Below are positions 8,701 to 10,804 of a stretch of DNA of 10,804 bases, piece after piece. How positions within the stretch are numbered: the first letter of the stretch is position 1; the number at the start of each line of letters is the position of its first letter. Both the position numbers and the translations under genes were made by a program. Under the pieces are notes generated by a model. The model had not been told where the DNA came from, made no database searches, and saw only the letters and a program-made list of their open reading frames with translations. The DNA comes from JBBSOK01 sp038259825. GTDB taxonomy: Bacteria > Bacteroidota > Bacteroidia > Flavobacteriales > Flavobacteriaceae. The stretch spans positions 1-10,804 of the forward strand of contig JBBSOK010000098.1 of assembly GCA_038259825.1 (NCBI GenBank), read 5' to 3'.

Positions 8701-9156
8701 GGCAATGTTGCCATACTTTCAACAATAAATTTTTTCTACGGAATGAAACTGCAGGAAGAAGCTATTATTGAATTGGAACCCGGAAAATCTATTATTGTAA
8801 AATTACTTTCTGTAGGAATACCAAATGATAGCGGAGTTCGAATTGTCTTCTTTTCGGTAAATGGCGAAAATAGGTTTGTCGAAATTAAAGACAAGTCTAT
8901 CAAAATAGAAAAAGAAGCACATTTAAAAATAGATCCTGAGAATAAAGATCAATATGGCGCACCATTACAAGGTAGCCTATATAAGATTTTGGTAAAAAAA
9001 GGAGATGATATAAAAAAGAACGACCATCTATTTATTATAGAAGCAATGAAAATGGAATCTACAATTACTGCAATTAAAGCTGGAAAGGTAAAATCTGTTT
9101 CCTTAAAACCAGGAACCATGGTAATGAAAGATGATTTGATTTTGACTTTGGAATAG
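5704..9156 (+). CDS. pyc: Pyruvate carboxylase, single-chain
   Basis: 1150 residues, the usual length for the single-chain enzyme. It makes oxaloacetate from pyruvate, bicarbonate and ATP, refilling the TCA cycle and feeding gluconeogenesis; it is cytosolic and normally a tetramer. The start is the ATG at 5704 (MEIKKVLVANRGEISIR, the standard N-terminus); an in-frame GTG at 5674 would add ten residues of no family character. The biotin carboxylase domain (about 1-450) has the ATP-grasp loop KAASGGGGRGM at 160-170 and catalytic NPRIQVEH at 292-299. The carboxyltransferase domain (about 530-800) has DTTIRDAHQS (537-546), the carbamylated-lysine motif IKDMAG (Lys712) and metal ligands His741 and His743 in HLHTHD. 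The C-terminal biotin carrier domain has EAMKME with biotinyl-Lys1116, 34 residues from the end. All key residues are present, so it should be active. It needs a biotin-protein ligase from elsewhere. Probably its own transcription unit after a 187-base gap. Confidence 0.98.
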   Translation: MEIKKVLVANRGEISIRVLRACAEINLKTVAIYTFEDRYSQHRYKADESYQIGENDQPLKPYLDGNAIIALAKSKNVDAIHPGYGFLSENSEFARNCAKNGIIFIGPDPKVMDALGDKIMAKKIAEKCNVPIINSNTKNLSSLKIALSEAKKIGYPLMLKAASGGGGRGMRIIRVEDDLKNNFESARSESLNAFGDDTMFLEKYVEEPKHLEVQIVADNHGNIRHLFERDCSVQRRHQKVVEIAPSFNVSEKVKQDLYNYAIKIAEEVKYNNVGTVEFLVDKEDNVFFIEVNPRIQVEHTVTEMVTGIDLIKTQIFVAGGYKLSDKQIKIYAQDSLATYGFAMQCRLTTEDPENNFTPDYGTITTYRSASGMGIRLDAGSIYQSYSVSPFFDSMLVKVSAHGRTLDGAVRKMTRALKEFRIRGVKTNIHFLQNVIQNEIFKEGKATVNFIANTPSLFDIKLPQDRTSKIVNYLGEVIVNGNPDVKFIDKTKIFRSPKVPKFDPNATFPKGTKDYLTEMGPEKFCAWLKEEKKIQYTDTTIRDAHQSLLATRMRTYDMVATAESFAKNHPNTFSIEMWGGATFDVCHRFLSESPWTRLRELRKLMPNILFQMLLRGSNGVGYKAYPDNLIEKFIETSWENGIDIFRIFDSLNWVKAMEPSINYVRNKTGGIAQAAISYTGDFQDTKEKKYTLKYYTQLAKDLENAGAHMIAIKDMAGLLKPYAAAELISELKNTVNIPLHLHTHDTSSIQSATYLKAIEAGVDVIDVALGGLSGLTSQPNFNSIVEMMRNQPRENKFDINKLNEFSNYWEDVREMYYPFESGLKAGTAEVYQHEIPGGQYSNLRPQAEALGLGNQFDEVKKMYAEVNKMFGNLVKVTPSSKVVGDMAIFMVTNNLMPEDVMERGEDISFPESVINFFKGDLGQPMGGFPKKLQKIILKNNKAYTDRPNAHLEPIDFDSEFKVFSKKFQQGFTRPIEFEDFLSYSLYPRVFEDAHERYKMYGNVAILSTINFFYGMKLQEEAIIELEPGKSIIVKLLSVGIPNDSGVRIVFFSVNGENRFVEIKDKSIKIEKEAHLKIDPENKDQYGAPLQGSLYKILVKKGDDIKKNDHLFIIEAMKMESTITAIKAGKVKSVSLKPGTMVMKDDLILTLE

Positions 9157-9220
9157 GGTTGAAAGTAAAATTTTAGTAAATCACAACAAGTAATTTTGCT
9201 GACAATGTGTAGAAGTTTAG

Positions 9221-9391
9221 GCTCTGCTTTCTAAACAAGATAATTTTTACAATAGTTTATTCAAATTAATGCAGTTAGAAGTAAACACCATTTCATCAAG
9301 TATTGATGTTTCAAAATTAGCTTCAGGCGTTTATTTTATTCAATTTTATTCAGGAAAAAATGTAACTTTGAAGAAATTTATAAAAGAATAA
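9221..9391 (+). pseudogene. Orphan T9SS sorting-domain fragment
   Basis: The frame is open from just after a TAG at 9218 to the TAA at 9389 and encodes about 56 residues. Its last 41 are an intact sorting-domain end: LMQLEV, then SIDVSKLASG, YFIQFYSGKN, KKFIKE. It lines up with the sorting domain of the repeat protein back to about 9236 (QDNFY against QINVY) with a one-codon gap near 9254-9262. There is no signal peptide, no FPNPA segment, no passenger domain, and the first ATG (9269) lies inside the domain. This is most simply the 3' remnant of a T9SS-secreted protein gene lost by deletion, or a tail copied here by recombination. It begins 64 bases after pyc. The homology is clear; how it arose is inferred. 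Confidence 0.8.
9302..9391 (+). repeat. T9SS sorting-domain tail, copy 3
   Basis: The last 30 codons of the orphan fragment. By hand count it matches 75 of 90 bases with the tail at 4256-4345 and 73 of 90 with that at 2664-2753, without gaps. Many differences are third-position and the reading frame is intact, so the copy has not decayed much. Confidence 0.83.
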
Positions 9392-9640
9392 CGAATATTT
9401 TTTTTCAAAAATATCCTTTTAGCATTAGCCTTATTTAACATTTTCTTACACGCCAAAGAGATTAATATTTTACGACAGCAAACAGTTTTGGAACTTGGAA
9501 TTTTAGGTTTGTCAGGCTATGAAAAAACTACTAATAACTTTTTAGTGATATCTAGTATCTATTCCTGTAGAATATATAGGGAAAATTACTACAGCAAAAT
9601 GCTTCTCCAATTGAAATTCGCAGAGGTTTCATATTTATAA
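9392..9640 (+). other. Start-less open stretch with signal-peptide-like beginning (possible gene remnant)
   Basis: Directly after the stop of the orphan sorting domain, and in the same frame, 82 codons run open to a TAA at 9638. The stretch begins with an ATA codon (9395), one base from ATG, then Phe-rich codons and KNILLALALFNIFLHA followed by KE, which resembles a short Sec signal peptide. The rest (LRQQTVLELGILGLSGYEK and on to KFAEVSYL) is not recognised. There is no ATG before codon 70. It may be a decayed 5' end of a secreted-protein gene, a gene using a rare start, or chance. Such a long open run is uncommon in DNA this AT-rich, but it was picked after looking. Confidence 0.25.
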
Positions 9641-9819
9641 TACTAATGCACAAAATTATAATTGATGGTAAATTTAGGAATGAGAAAACACTTCCAACCT
9701 AACAGTTTAAATATATGTTGATCAGAATTAGTTGGAGATGCAATGATATGTTACAGTGTTATATGGAAGTATTTATGTAACTATATGTTAATAAAAACTT
9801 TACAAAAATCTTTTGAACA
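9641..9819. other. Intergenic DNA, nothing identified
   Basis: AT-rich sequence between the open stretch and the convergent minus-strand gene. The only structure seen is a 6-base inverted repeat, GTTACA (9750-9755) and TGTAAC (9776-9781), with a 20-base loop and no adjacent T run. No open frame, RNA gene or promoter could be supported. Confidence 0.5.
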
Positions 9820-10638
9820 TTACCTATATGCTTTATAAATAACAACTAAAGCATTGCTTCTGTCTGGTGACCCTATTAAAGGCGGCCCTAAAAATCGATC
9901 TACATTTATAGTAAAACCATCATTATCAAAAGATTGAAACGCGGCTCTTACCAAACCTTGTTGTGTAATGGGAGTTGTTCCACTAGTTCCAGTATCTCTA
10001 AGTACAGAGCCATTATTATCTACAAAATAAGCAGCTAAGCAATGATTGCTAGAAGCATAAGTGCCTATATTATTTATACTAGATCCACTAAAAGCATTAG
10101 AAATAACTTGTTGCTCTATTCTTCCAGCATTATTACTCGCATATCCGGTTGTAAAACCGCCTGCCATTCTTATATCGTTAGAATTATTATCCCCAGAGCG
10201 ATAAGCAACATCGTAATTTTGTACTCTATTTATTGCCACAAACTCTACAGAGCTTGGAGTAAAACCTATTCCTGTTGTTGAAACCGTCCCAGTCTTCGTT
10301 AAAATTAGTTTGCCAAAATAAACCTGACTTTGATTATTTGCCAATACTTGATTCCATTGATTGTTCTGCCAATAAAAATATCCTGCAGGTCTGAGTCCGG
10401 CAGTACCTGTGTTCCATACCATTGTGCCATTAACTAAAAAACCCCCGTTTGGATTTATTACAGTTGCATTATCTGTAATAGAGTTTAAAGCAACCCTTGG
10501 CATTAAAACCCCACTATTGCCAGAAACTATATCTAATGCTGCTTCAGGAGTACTATTCGAAATTCCTACTTGACAAAATGAATTTAATGTTGATAACAAG
10601 GCAAAAACAAAAAATATACTTTTTAGATTTCTTAACAT
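9820..10638 (-). CDS. Exported beta-rich protein with Bacteroidetes VGI-type N-terminus
   Basis: 272 residues from the ATG at 10636-10638. An in-frame start 30 codons upstream exists but would place a signal peptide internally and overlap the promoter, so it is rejected. Residues 1-22 are a Sec signal peptide (MLRNLKSIFF...SFC, then Gln23); the Cys is not in a good lipobox. Residues 23-100 match a segment common at the N-terminus of Bacteroidetes surface proteins: VGISNSTPEAALDI, SGVLMPRVAL, NPNGGFLVNGTMVWNT and GYFYWQNNQWNQV. Residues 105-272 are Ser/Thr/Asn-rich and predicted beta, with GFTPSSVEFVAI near the beginning and DGFTINVD and ALVVIYKAYR at the end. That pattern recalls small beta-sandwich domains of phage tail and bacterial surface proteins (from memory, not searched). 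There is no T9SS sorting domain, so it may stay in the periplasm or outer membrane. Function unknown. It is transcribed toward the pyc side and is probably monocistronic. Confidence 0.87.
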   Translation of the reverse strand: MLRNLKSIFFVFALLSTLNSFCQVGISNSTPEAALDIVSGNSGVLMPRVALNSITDNATVINPNGGFLVNGTMVWNTGTAGLRPAGYFYWQNNQWNQVLANNQSQVYFGKLILTKTGTVSTTGIGFTPSSVEFVAINRVQNYDVAYRSGDNNSNDIRMAGGFTTGYASNNAGRIEQQVISNAFSGSSINNIGTYASSNHCLAAYFVDNNGSVLRDTGTSGTTPITQQGLVRAAFQSFDNDGFTINVDRFLGPPLIGSPDRSNALVVIYKAYR

Positions 10639-10657
10639 AACTTTTTTAAAATATACG

Positions 10658-10686
10658 CAAAAGTAGACAATTTTGGTTTTCCCAAA
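10658..10686 (-). promoter_or_regulatory. Bacteroidetes-type promoter of the minus-strand gene
   Basis: Read on the minus strand: TTTG (10686-10683), a 17-base spacer, then TACTTTTG (10665-10658), an exact fit to TTG, 17-23 bases, TAnnTTTG. The -7 box ends 19 bases before the ATG at 10638, so the leader would be about a dozen bases. This supports the shorter start chosen for the gene. Confidence 0.75.
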
Positions 10687-10748
10687 TAAATTGATGATAA
10701 TATATACAATTGAATATAGAATAGACATAAATATTTTTATACCATATA

Positions 10749-10778
10749 TTGCATTTCAAATAAATAACATTACATTTG
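10749..10778 (+). promoter_or_regulatory. Bacteroidetes-type promoter pointing out of the window
   Basis: Plus-strand TTG (10749-10751), a 19-base spacer and TACATTTG (10771-10778) match the -33/-7 consensus of the main Bacteroidetes sigma factor. Transcription would begin near 10785, followed by CCCCGATTT. The gene it serves lies to the right of the window. It is divergent from the promoter at 10658-10686, with about 60 bases between the two -33 boxes. Confidence 0.6.
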
Positions 10779-10804
10779 CACCCCGATTTATCCAAAAACG
10801 GAAC

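Noticed and set aside
9580..9675. Short open frame overlapping the end of the start-less stretch
   Set aside because: About 30 codons, no recognisable product, and the first ATG comes late; probably chance.
9750..9781. Inverted repeat as a terminator for the minus-strand gene
   Set aside because: Only six base pairs, a 20-base loop, and no U-tract on either side.
10639..10728. 30-codon N-terminal extension of the minus-strand gene
   Set aside because: It would run through the consensus promoter and bury the signal peptide inside the protein.

Overview
The window looks like a chromosomal stretch from a marine or environmental member of the Flavobacteriaceae (Bacteroidota). The DNA is AT-rich, and two secreted proteins end in type IX secretion system (T9SS) type A sorting domains, a secretion route confined to the Bacteroidetes group. 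Two promoters match the Bacteroidetes consensus (TTG, 17-23 bases, TAnnTTTG). polA and pyc are also of the expected type. An Aequorivita-like genus is a guess, based on the PETase-like hydrolase described below.

Layout: (1) 1-1551, the 3' part of polA (DNA polymerase I), cut by the window edge. (2) 1641-4345, two secreted-protein genes 11 bases apart and probably co-transcribed. The first is an alpha/beta hydrolase with the full catalytic triad and tryptophan-containing nucleophile motif of bacterial PETases/cutinases, plus a T9SS C-terminal domain. The second is a protein of seven consecutive 60-residue repeats, probably a beta-propeller, with an almost identical T9SS domain. (3) 4449-5516, an unrecognised cytosolic protein whose conserved-looking residues fall in the order of a protein-kinase-like fold. 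(4) 5704-9156, a complete single-chain pyruvate carboxylase. (5) 9157-9819, no intact gene. It holds an orphan T9SS sorting-domain fragment (9221-9391) closely related to the two upstream, followed in the same frame by an open stretch with a signal-peptide-like beginning but no start codon. (6) 9820-10638, minus strand, an exported beta-rich protein with a well-formed promoter. A second promoter at 10749-10778 points out of the right edge.

How the genes relate: polA and pyc are housekeeping genes (DNA repair/replication and anaplerotic oxaloacetate supply). The hydrolase and repeat-protein pair between them is the accessory part: both carry Sec signals and the same T9SS tail, so both should reach the cell surface or medium by the same route. 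Co-expression suggests, but does not prove, a shared job such as attack on ester-linked polymers. The three sorting-domain copies share more than 80 percent nucleotide identity over their last 90 bases, which indicates recent duplication or gene conversion of this tail and makes 9221-9391 look like the scar of a lost third secreted-protein gene.

The points most worth following up are the T9SS-linked PETase-like enzyme, the kinase-like protein beside pyc, the seven-repeat surface protein, and the orphan sorting domain. No CRISPR array, tRNA, rRNA, transposase or integrase was seen.
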